Shown here one piece after another: positions 1 to 6,353 of a stretch of 6,719 bases of DNA (position 1 is its first letter; every line of letters starts with the position of its first letter). The notes under the pieces are model-generated. The model had not been told where the DNA came from. It did not search any database and saw only the letters and a list, made by a program, of their open reading frames with translations. Made by a program: the position numbers and the translations under genes. The DNA is taken from assembly GCA_030630905.1 (NCBI GenBank), contig DAOVMB010000136.1:1-6719 (forward strand), in the 5' to 3' direction. This DNA comes from Sedimentisphaerales bacterium (GTDB lineage: Bacteria > Planctomycetota > Phycisphaerae > Sedimentisphaerales > Anaerobacaceae).

Positions 1-3000
1 GATGCAAGGACTGCCAAAGGCGAGGCTAATATATGGGGTACGATTCCTTCGGTTACGGAGATGCAGTCCGAAGCGGGCGCAGCCGGGGCTGTGCATGGAG
101 CACTTGCTACCGGGGCTTTGACTACGACGTTTACGGCCTCGCAGGGTCTTTTGCTGATGATTCCCAATATGTACAAAATTGCCGGCGAACTTCTGCCGAC
201 AGTCTTTCACATCTCCGCCCGTGCGTTAGCCTGTCAAGCGCTTTCAATATTCGGCGACCATTCGGACGTGATGACTTGTCGCGGGACCGGCTTTGCAATG
301 CTCTGTTCAAACAGCGTTCAGGAGGTTATGGATATGGCGCTGATCGCACAGCAGGCGACATTGGCGTCGAGTGTGCCTTTCCTGCATTTCTTCGATGGTT
401 TCAGGACCAGCAATGAATTGCAGAAGGTCGAAGAACTGACACTGGATGATATGCGTGCGATGATCGACGAGAAGCTCGTTGCCCGGCAGAAGGCGCGGGC
501 CCTGACACCGGACAGGCCGATGATTAGCGGCACAGCCCAGAATCCCGATGTTTTCTTCCAGGGCAGGGAAACAGTGAACAAGTACTATCTGGCCACCCCA
601 CAGCTTGTTCAGGAAGCAATGGACAAATTCGCAAAGATTGTGGGACGGCAGTACCATTTATTCGATTATGTGGGAGCGAAAGACGCTGAGAAAGTCATCG
701 TCCTGATGGGCTCGGCAGCGGATACAACCCATGAAACCGTTGAATACTTAGCCGCGAAAGGCGAGAAGGTCGGCCTGCTGAAAGTGCGGTTGTTCCAACC
801 GTTTAGCACGAAGGACTTCATCGCCGCACTACCGAAAACGACGACGAAAATCGCCGTACTGGATCGGACAAAGGAGCCCGGATCCATTGGCGAGCCGTTG
901 TACATGAATATCCGAACGGCCGTTGGAGAGGCTATGGGCAAAGGCGAAGCTCCCTTCAAGGGCTATCCGGTCATTGTAGGCGGCCGATACGGGCTTGGCT
1001 CCAAGGACTTTACGCCGGCGATGGCCAGGGCCGTCTTCGATAATCTGGATGCGGAAAAGCCCAAATATGAATTCACTGTGGGTATCATCGATGACGTAAC
1101 CGATACGAGCCTGGATGTGGATGAGTCTTTTGCAGTTTCTGACGAAGGATATTTCTCGGGGCTGTTCTATGGATTAGGCTCGGACGGGACGGTTGGTGCG
1201 AACCATAACTCGATCAAGATCATCGGCGAACAAACGGACAATTACGCCCAGGCGTACTTCGTGTATGATTCGAAGAAGGCCGGTGCCGTAACAGTGTCAC
1301 ACCTGCGGTTTGGAAAGAAGCTGATTCAAAGGCCTTATCTGGTAAGTAAGGCCGATTTTGTTGCGTGTCACAACCCGGTGTTTCTGGAACAGTTCGATAT
1401 GCTCACGCCGGCGCAAGAGGGTGCGCCGTTCCTGCTGACCAGCAGCCACGGGCCGGACGAAGTCTGGGATACGCTGCCGCAGGAAGTCCAAAAGCAGATT
1501 ATCGATAAGAAGCTGAAATTCTATGTGATCGATGCTATCGGGATTGCTCAGGAACTCGGTCTCGGCGGCCGGATCAACGTGATTATGCAAACGGCGTTTT
1601 TCAAGATCAGTAATATTATTCCGCTCGATACGGCAGTTGTAGCGATTAAAGACGCGATTAAAAAGAGCTACGGCAAAAAGGGCGAGAAGATTGTCGAGAT
1701 GAACAACGCAGCGGTTGATGCCGCACTCGATAAAATCTATGAGGTAAAGGTTCCAGACAAGGTTACGAGCAAGATAAAAATGCGGCAGTTGGTGCCCGAC
1801 GATGCTCTCGACTTTGTCAAGAATGTTACGGCCGAGCTGATGGGATTCCACGGCGACAAGCTTCCCGTGAGCAAGATGCCGGACGACGGTAAATTTCCGT
1901 TAGGCACGACCAAATTCGAGAAGCGCAACGTAGCCGTGAATATCCCGGCGTGGGAGCCGGACGTCTGCATCCAGTGCGGCACATGCTCTTTTGTCTGTCC
2001 GCACGCGGCAATACGGATCAAGGCGTACGATCCGAGCTATCTTAAGGGCGCTCCGAAGACATTCAAGAGCGCCGACGCAAAGGGGAAGGACTTTACAGGG
2101 ATGAAGTTCACCGTCCAGGTGGCTCCGGAAGACTGCACCGGCTGCGAAGCGTGCGTGCAGGCCTGCCCGGCGCAGGAGAAGGACAAAGATAAAAAGCCCA
2201 CGGGACGCAAGGCGATCAACATGACGACGCAGGAGCCGCTCAGGGAGGCCGAGCGGGATAACTACGCGTACTTCCTTGCGATTCCGAATACCGATCCGAA
2301 GCTCTTCAAAACGGCAAGTGTCAAAGGCAGCCAGTTGATTGAGCCGCTGTTCGAGTATTCCGGCGCTTGTGCCGGTTGCGGCGAGACAGCTTATGTCAAG
2401 CTGCTGACCCAGTTGTTCGGTGACAGGGCGTTCATCGGAAATGCGACCGGCTGCTCGTCGATTTACTGTGGCAATCTTCCGACAACGCCATTTACGACAC
2501 GTGCCGACGGCAGAGGCCCGACCTGGAGCAACAGTCTGTTTGAGGATGCGGCCGAGTTCGCGATGGGAATGCGACTGACCGTCAGTAAATTCACCGAGCG
2601 GGCACTGTGGTTGCTGGAGAAGGTCGCCGAGAAAGGCTGCGTCAAGAAGGAACTGGCTGGACAGGTCCGCGAGGCGACGCTGGCCAACGATCCGGCACAA
2701 GAGGCGATCGAACAACAGCGGGCCCGGGTGGAAGAGCTTAGAAAACAACTTGACGCCGGCGATTGCGACGAGTGTGGGTATCTGCAAGACTTAGCGGATT
2801 ATCTCGTCCGCAAATCCGTCTGGGCGATGGGCGGAGACGGCTGGGCTTACGATATCGGATACGGTGGGCTGGACCACACGCTGGCAAGCGGGGTCAACCT
2901 GAATGTGCTGGTTCTGGATACGGAGGTTTATTCCAATACGGGCGGCCAGATGTCCAAATCGACGCCGAGAGCGGCGGTAGCCAAGTTCGCGGCGGCCGGA

Positions 3001-3465
3001 AAACCGATGCCCAAAAAAGACCTCGGACTTCTGGCTATGACCTACGGCAACATTTATGTTGCAAAAGTAGCGATGGGAGCTAACACGAATCAGACAGTCA
3101 AGGCATTCGTCGAGGCCGAGGCGTATCCGGGACCTTCGCTGATTATTGCTTACACGCACTGTATCGCCCACGGCATCAATATGACGCTGGGTCTTGATGA
3201 ACAGAAGAAGGCCGTCGCCTGCGGGCACTGGCCATTGTATAGATTCGATCCAAGGCTTGCGGAACAAGGTAAGAATCCGCTGCAACTCGATTCGAAAGCT
3301 CCGACGATCGATTTCGAAGAATATGCTTATGGCGAGAATCGCTATCGAACGCTGAAGCAGTCAAAGCCGGAAGCTGCGGCACAGTTAATTAAACTTGCAA
3401 GTAACGATGCGGTAAAACGATATGCTCTTATGGAGCAGCTTGCAAATCTGAATTGCGATGAATAA
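1..3465 (+). CDS. nifJ: Pyruvate:ferredoxin (flavodoxin) oxidoreductase, single-chain PFOR, 5'-truncated by window edge
   Basis: This cytoplasmic enzyme oxidatively decarboxylates pyruvate with CoA, giving acetyl-CoA, CO2 and reduced ferredoxin or flavodoxin. The frame is open from base 1 and the first in-frame ATG (61) lies inside the conserved EMQSEAGAAGAVHGA motif, so it is not the true start. Compared from memory with Desulfovibrio africanus PFOR, about 40 N-terminal residues are missing, including the PITPS threonine. Visible residues (first codon = 1): TPP-contacting Glu24, substrate-binding Arg74, two ferredoxin-type clusters (Cys656/659/662/666 and Cys712/715/718/722), proximal-cluster cysteines 790, 793, 818 and 1054, and the TPP motif GDGWAYDIG near 945 with Asn979 in YSNTGGQ. 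The chain is collinear with the family and has no frameshift. It ends without the long C-terminal extension of the D. africanus enzyme. Family assignment is very secure; substrate specificity for pyruvate is inferred from close similarity along the whole chain. Confidence 0.97.
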   Translation, partial: DARTAKGEANIWGTIPSVTEMQSEAGAAGAVHGALATGALTTTFTASQGLLLMIPNMYKIAGELLPTVFHISARALACQALSIFGDHSDVMTCRGTGFAMLCSNSVQEVMDMALIAQQATLASSVPFLHFFDGFRTSNELQKVEELTLDDMRAMIDEKLVARQKARALTPDRPMISGTAQNPDVFFQGRETVNKYYLATPQLVQEAMDKFAKIVGRQYHLFDYVGAKDAEKVIVLMGSAADTTHETVEYLAAKGEKVGLLKVRLFQPFSTKDFIAALPKTTTKIAVLDRTKEPGSIGEPLYMNIRTAVGEAMGKGEAPFKGYPVIVGGRYGLGSKDFTPAMARAVFDNLDAEKPKYEFTVGIIDDVTDTSLDVDESFAVSDEGYFSGLFYGLGSDGTVGANHNSIKIIGEQTDNYAQAYFVYDSKKAGAVTVSHLRFGKKLIQRPYLVSKADFVACHNPVFLEQFDMLTPAQEGAPFLLTSSHGPDEVWDTLPQEVQKQIIDKKLKFYVIDAIGIAQELGLGGRINVIMQTAFFKISNIIPLDTAVVAIKDAIKKSYGKKGEKIVEMNNAAVDAALDKIYEVKVPDKVTSKIKMRQLVPDDALDFVKNVTAELMGFHGDKLPVSKMPDDGKFPLGTTKFEKRNVAVNIPAWEPDVCIQCGTCSFVCPHAAIRIKAYDPSYLKGAPKTFKSADAKGKDFTGMKFTVQVAPEDCTGCEACVQACPAQEKDKDKKPTGRKAINMTTQEPLREAERDNYAYFLAIPNTDPKLFKTASVKGSQLIEPLFEYSGACAGCGETAYVKLLTQLFGDRAFIGNATGCSSIYCGNLPTTPFTTRADGRGPTWSNSLFEDAAEFAMGMRLTVSKFTERALWLLEKVAEKGCVKKELAGQVREATLANDPAQEAIEQQRARVEELRKQLDAGDCDECGYLQDLADYLVRKSVWAMGGDGWAYDIGYGGLDHTLASGVNLNVLVLDTEVYSNTGGQMSKSTPRAAVAKFAAAGKPMPKKDLGLLAMTYGNIYVAKVAMGANTNQTVKAFVEAEAYPGPSLIIAYTHCIAHGINMTLGLDEQKKAVACGHWPLYRFDPRLAEQGKNPLQLDSKAPTIDFEEYAYGENRYRTLKQSKPEAAAQLIKLASNDAVKRYALMEQLANLNCDE

Positions 3466-3473
3466 CCGGAAAT

Positions 3474-3479
3474 AGGAGG
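3474..3479 (+). promoter_or_regulatory. Shine-Dalgarno sequence of the lipoprotein gene
   Basis: AGGAGG lies 8 bases after the PFOR stop codon and 10 bases before ATG 3490. A TTG at 3481 is in frame but only one base from this motif, too close for normal initiation, so the motif favours ATG 3490. A second weaker GGAG at 3483-3486 is only 3 bases from that ATG. Confidence 0.7.
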
Positions 3480-3489
3480 CTTGGAGAAA

Positions 3490-4374
3490 ATGAGAAATCG
3501 GAAATCAGAGAGGGTTCCCATTTTGCGACCTTTTTGCAAAATGGGGTCCCAGATAATTTGCCTGGTTCTTATAGCAGTTTTCGTCCTCGCAGGTTGTGAG
3601 CGACAACGTGAAGAAGACGTGGATGTTTTGGCTCGTGGTCCGGTAGGGGCGGTTCGCGAACCGCCCGTACAATCGATTTCTGTCCCGTCCGATGAGGCGG
3701 CGCGGGCGATTAAAGCAACGGGCGGATTGAATGCCTGGAAGAAGACCACTAAGCTGCAGCTTGATTGCGTGGTTACTTTTTATCAGCCGGACGGCAGTTT
3801 CTACCTGACCGAGCAGCATTACGAGGTTCATCCCTGGTTAAATTCCATTCAGATATCAGCCGACGAGCCTCAAGGGGCGTTTGTCTGGAAACTTTCGAAT
3901 GGGCAATTTAACGTCCTGCGAGGGGCCGGTCAAATTGATGCCCTGCCGAAAGCGGTGCCGAGTCGCTGTTTTGCAGAAGTGATATTGAGTATTATAACAG
4001 CCCCGGCACGATTATTGGACGGATCGGTAGGGGTACAATGTAATTCGATCCAGTCCGCTCCGGTCAAAATACAGGGAAAATGGTATTACCCGATTGACAG
4101 ACAAAACAAGGATGCTGCCGCCCGTATATCTGAAGCGGTTTTCTATCAGGACAGGGACAGCTCTTTAGTCGATATGATTCGGCTTGCCTGTTTGAACACA
4201 GGGGCGGCTCGCGAAAAATCCATACAATACGTACGCGGCTACGACTATCAGGAAGTTGAAAAGTCAGGCCCCCTTGTCCCAACCAGGATAGAGATATTCG
4301 AAACTGACGCCCGGGACCGTTCGCAAAAGCGGCTGGTTAAAATAGACTGCCACACGGTAAAACGCACGCAATAA
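3490..4374 (+). CDS. Putative lipoprotein of unknown function (possible LolA-like beta fold)
   Basis: I do not recognise a named family for this 294-residue protein. The N-terminus has a basic stretch, a hydrophobic segment (about residues 21-35) and a good lipobox, VLAGC, with Cys36 as the expected lipidated residue, so it is probably anchored in the membrane facing the periplasm. A short charged linker (37-66) follows. From about residue 68, the pattern AxxAIKATGGLNAWKK and then alternating hydrophobic strands (KLQLDCVVTFYQ, QHYEVHP, SIQISAD, FVWKLSNGQF) resembles periplasmic proteins of the LolA or DUF6503 type; this is an impression from pattern only. The start at ATG 3490 is chosen for AGGAGG; ATG 3541 would also leave a usable signal peptide but has no ribosome site. 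The gene follows PFOR by 24 bases and is probably co-transcribed. Oddities are a hairpin across the signal-peptide codons and a perfect palindrome encoding part of the linker. Confidence 0.85.
   Translation: MRNRKSERVPILRPFCKMGSQIICLVLIAVFVLAGCERQREEDVDVLARGPVGAVREPPVQSISVPSDEAARAIKATGGLNAWKKTTKLQLDCVVTFYQPDGSFYLTEQHYEVHPWLNSIQISADEPQGAFVWKLSNGQFNVLRGAGQIDALPKAVPSRCFAEVILSIITAPARLLDGSVGVQCNSIQSAPVKIQGKWYYPIDRQNKDAAARISEAVFYQDRDSSLVDMIRLACLNTGAAREKSIQYVRGYDYQEVEKSGPLVPTRIEIFETDARDRSQKRLVKIDCHTVKRTQ
3512..3550. repeat. Long imperfect inverted repeat overlapping signal-peptide codons
   Basis: Left arm GGGTTCCCATTTTGC (3512-3526) and right arm GCAAAATGGGGTCCC (3536-3550) pair at 13 of 15 positions plus one G-U, around a 9-base loop. 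No T-run follows, so it does not look like an intrinsic terminator. The alternative start ATG 3541 lies within the right arm. It may be a dispersed palindromic element or an RNA hairpin affecting translation. Confidence 0.75.
3643..3670. repeat. REP-like GC-rich palindrome inside the lipoprotein gene
   Basis: Positions 3647-3666 read GGGCGGTTCGCGAACCGCCC, a perfect 20-base palindrome. Adding GTAG and GTAC flanks extends the symmetry to 28 bases with one mismatched pair. It is translated in frame as VGAVREPPV (residues 52-60), in the flexible linker after the lipidated cysteine, a place that tolerates insertion. Short palindromes of this kind are often dispersed in many copies in bacterial genomes; only this full copy is in the window. 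Confidence 0.75.
4025..4039 (+). repeat. Short copy of the palindrome's flanks without its core
   Basis: CGGTAGGGGTACAAT matches the sequence around the 3643-3670 palindrome (CGGTAGGG before it and GTACAA after it) but lacks the 18-base core GCGGTTCGCGAACCGCCC. Both copies are in the same reading frame (VGVQ here, VGAVREPPVQ there), and both are followed within a few bases by TTCGAT or TCGAT. It could be an empty-site-like sequence, a deletion remnant, or chance. Confidence 0.35.
4201..4230 (+). repeat. Possible degenerate half-copy of the palindrome
   Basis: This 30-base stretch, beginning GGGGCGGCTCGCGAA, matches 3646-3675 at 22 of 30 positions by my hand alignment and in the same reading frame (GAAREKSIQY against GAVREPPVQS). 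The left arm and centre are preserved, while the right arm has lost its complementarity. With so short a match, chance similarity cannot be excluded. Confidence 0.3.
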
Positions 4375-4380
4375 AATACC

Positions 4381-4417
4381 AGGAAGGTCAGGCCATTTAG
4401 ACTTGGCCTTCCTTTTT
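4381..4417 (+). terminator. Rho-independent terminator between convergent genes
   Basis: AGGAAGGTCA (4381-4390) pairs with TGGCCTTCCT (4404-4413) over 10 bp with one G-U, around a 13-base loop. TTTTT (4413-4417) follows directly. It begins 6 bases after the lipoprotein stop codon. On the - strand the hairpin lies about 30 bases beyond the secreted-protein stop and is followed only by a weak T-rich run (TATTTTATT), so it could also help end that transcript, less efficiently. Confidence 0.85.
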
Positions 4418-4445
4418 AAGTTTACCGAACTTGCCTGTTACTAAA

Positions 4446-6263
4446 TCATTGTGCTGTTTTTCGTTGCATCATCATAAAAGCAGACATAATCTCAATTAAA
4501 TGCTGTTTTGGCACGGCGATCTTCACAACCATCCCGCCGTCAGCGGCTTTACCCGCAATAACGATATTGCTTTTGGTCTGAATATCCATCGGCGGAATTG
4601 GTATGGGGGCAAACGATGTTGCCATCTTGAATAATCGCAGGGCATTACATGTTATAACGAAATCGGCTTTGTTTGCTTCCGGCAGAAGCGATAGGGCGGT
4701 TTTCATCTCGGCACCGATTTGTTTTGGGCTGTCGGTTTTGACCTGGTCAATCAATTCGCGTATCGTTGAATTGACGTCGCCGCTGACGGCACAGGCAAAA
4801 AGCCCGTCAACCATACCCCATCGGTAATCGAATCCGTCGCCGTACATGGAGGTTATCATCTGGGCCTGCGGCGAATTGGCATCGGTGGATTTCATCGATA
4901 ACTTCGCTGAGCTTATTGAAATTCCTTTGTAACTGTCGACATCTCGCTTCATATTGAAGCTGGTTTCTATTCCCATGCTCTTATAGAAATCCATAATGCC
5001 GCTGGTTTTCATAATATCCATTGCTTTGTCGAGTATCTGATCGAATTTTTTCTCGTCCTTAACTGCTATAACATACTTAATTGCGAAAGGCGGCTTACTT
5101 TTAGCATTGCTGGAAATCGAATACGCCACGGGGCCGTCAAGGCAGTCAGTGATGTTTGTTGCAAGAGTTTTGAATTCTGTAATATCCTCTGCGCTTATAC
5201 TATCACCACCCATCATGGCGAACAAATCGATGCTTCTGACATTAAGCTTTTTCCAGAAGGCGGTATTCATTATGGCTCCGAAGTTTGCCATAGCTCCATC
5301 TTCAAGATATGTCAGCAGCGTATTTTCCTGTTGCGATGAGTTATTCGCCGTCAACATCTTCGCCATGTCCGTCCCGGGGACGGCTGAGATAGTTTTGGTG
5401 ATATTCAAAACATTGGGCTTTGGATTGATTGCTATGCTCACGGATTGTGTTTCCTTCATCAGCACTTCAAGAATGCCGGCGTACATATCCATTACGTTCT
5501 GAATGTTTGCACGAGATGCACCTGGTTGGTTGCCCTCTATGCTTTTCATCATTGTTTTTATCTCTTCTATTTTAGCGGAGATTATTGGGCCGAAAGTTTT
5601 GGATACTTGCTGCACGTTACCATACGTCCAGATCGGTTCGGTTTCTGCCTGTTTCGCGTTGGCGGCATCGAGTGTAGCGGCAAGCCCCGCTGAACTGGTG
5701 GCTGAAATTGCTGTTGCCATTGTAACCAGCTTGTCATAATCGTTCGCCCAGCTCATGAGCGCATAATTGCCGGCTTTCGCAGCCAGCATTACTGGGTCCC
5801 CGTTCATTGTAATTTTAGAAATCCCTTTATCATCCGCCTGGGTACAATTTGTATTACCCTCGATAAACTGTTTATAATCCGTAACGGGTGCAAGGACACC
5901 GATAAATATGTTTGGGATTGCGTTAGTTTGCGTTGTCTCGCCTGGCATAGTTACGCCGAACACCGCGAAACTGCCATTGGTATTCAAGCCGGTCAACTGC
6001 GGGCTGCCCAGCAAATTTGCAAGCTGCATACGTACCAGCATCGAGACCCCCATAGGCATTGGTGAGACACCGGCCAGGAACTGGTCTATTTGATTCAGAG
6101 TATAGTCGAAATTGTTCACTCGGACGCAAAATAAAGTCTTTGCCGGGATCATTTTAAGCAGTTCGTTGTTTGCCGGACTTTGCGCGCACAGTGCCACGGT
6201 GAAGATAAACAGAACTAACAACCCCACAGTAACAACATCTCTCAAACGTTTTGACTTAAGCAT
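4446..6263 (-). CDS. Secreted protein of unknown function, DUF3352-like organisation suspected
   Basis: This is a 605-residue protein I cannot assign to a named family with confidence. Residues 1-28 form a signal peptide: a basic start (MLKSKRLR), a hydrophobic core (VTVGLLVLFIFTVAL) and a probable cleavage near ALCAQS. The sequence VALC is not a good lipobox, so a soluble exported protein is more likely than a lipoprotein. After LLKMIPAKTLFCVRV the chain has two regions of similar plan (about 40-185 and 330-510), each with a glycine-hydrophobic strand, a PVTDYKQF or AVKDEKKF strand-turn-helix and a later GNYALMSW or DGLFACAV strand. A helical segment (about 220-275) separates them. The tail (GGMVVKIAVPKQHLIEI) recalls planctomycete secreted proteins annotated around DUF3352; that is from memory. 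ATG 6263 is chosen because GGAGGT sits 7 bases upstream; ATG 6278 overlaps that motif and would lengthen the protein by five residues. No catalytic motif is evident. The gene is probably monocistronic, convergent with the lipoprotein gene. Confidence 0.88.
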   Translation of the reverse strand: MLKSKRLRDVVTVGLLVLFIFTVALCAQSPANNELLKMIPAKTLFCVRVNNFDYTLNQIDQFLAGVSPMPMGVSMLVRMQLANLLGSPQLTGLNTNGSFAVFGVTMPGETTQTNAIPNIFIGVLAPVTDYKQFIEGNTNCTQADDKGISKITMNGDPVMLAAKAGNYALMSWANDYDKLVTMATAISATSSAGLAATLDAANAKQAETEPIWTYGNVQQVSKTFGPIISAKIEEIKTMMKSIEGNQPGASRANIQNVMDMYAGILEVLMKETQSVSIAINPKPNVLNITKTISAVPGTDMAKMLTANNSSQQENTLLTYLEDGAMANFGAIMNTAFWKKLNVRSIDLFAMMGGDSISAEDITEFKTLATNITDCLDGPVAYSISSNAKSKPPFAIKYVIAVKDEKKFDQILDKAMDIMKTSGIMDFYKSMGIETSFNMKRDVDSYKGISISSAKLSMKSTDANSPQAQMITSMYGDGFDYRWGMVDGLFACAVSGDVNSTIRELIDQVKTDSPKQIGAEMKTALSLLPEANKADFVITCNALRLFKMATSFAPIPIPPMDIQTKSNIVIAGKAADGGMVVKIAVPKQHLIEIMSAFMMMQRKTAQ

Positions 6264-6270
6264 TGTCTGG

Positions 6271-6276
6271 ACCTCC
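6271..6276 (-). promoter_or_regulatory. Shine-Dalgarno sequence of the secreted-protein gene
   Basis: Read on the - strand, GGAGGT is separated by 7 bases (CCAGACA) from ATG 6263. This spacing is near ideal and decides the start against the in-frame ATG at 6278, which overlaps the motif itself. Confidence 0.85.
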
Positions 6277-6344
6277 ATAAATAAATGTTCGTAAACGTGT
6301 CTGTCACAAATCGTGAACCGGGCCTTATGAAATACAAGACGCCC

Positions 6345-6353
6345 ATTATACCA
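6345..6353 (-). promoter_or_regulatory. Extended -10 promoter (TGGTATAAT) for the secreted-protein gene
   Basis: The - strand carries a consensus TATAAT (6350-6345) preceded by TGG, the extended -10 TGn motif of housekeeping sigma-factor promoters. I find no good -35 at 16-18 bases; a TTGACT exists but 37 bases upstream, too far. Transcription would begin near 6338, leaving a leader of about 75 bases before the start codon, with no strong structure that I can see in it. Confidence 0.6.

Noticed and set aside
33..416. A + strand open frame of 127 codons at the left edge.
   Set aside because: It overlaps PFOR in another frame across the conserved EMQSEAGAAGAVHGA region, which is unambiguously coding in frame 1.
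1900..2787. A 295-codon open frame on the - strand under PFOR.
   Set aside because: It is antisense to the iron-sulfur and TPP domains of a clearly real gene; its Arg-, Leu- and Ala-rich translation is the usual shadow of GC-rich coding sequence.
3512..3550. The hairpin as a terminator or attenuator after PFOR.
   Set aside because: No T-run follows the right arm, and the lipoprotein frame with its good ribosome site reads straight through it.
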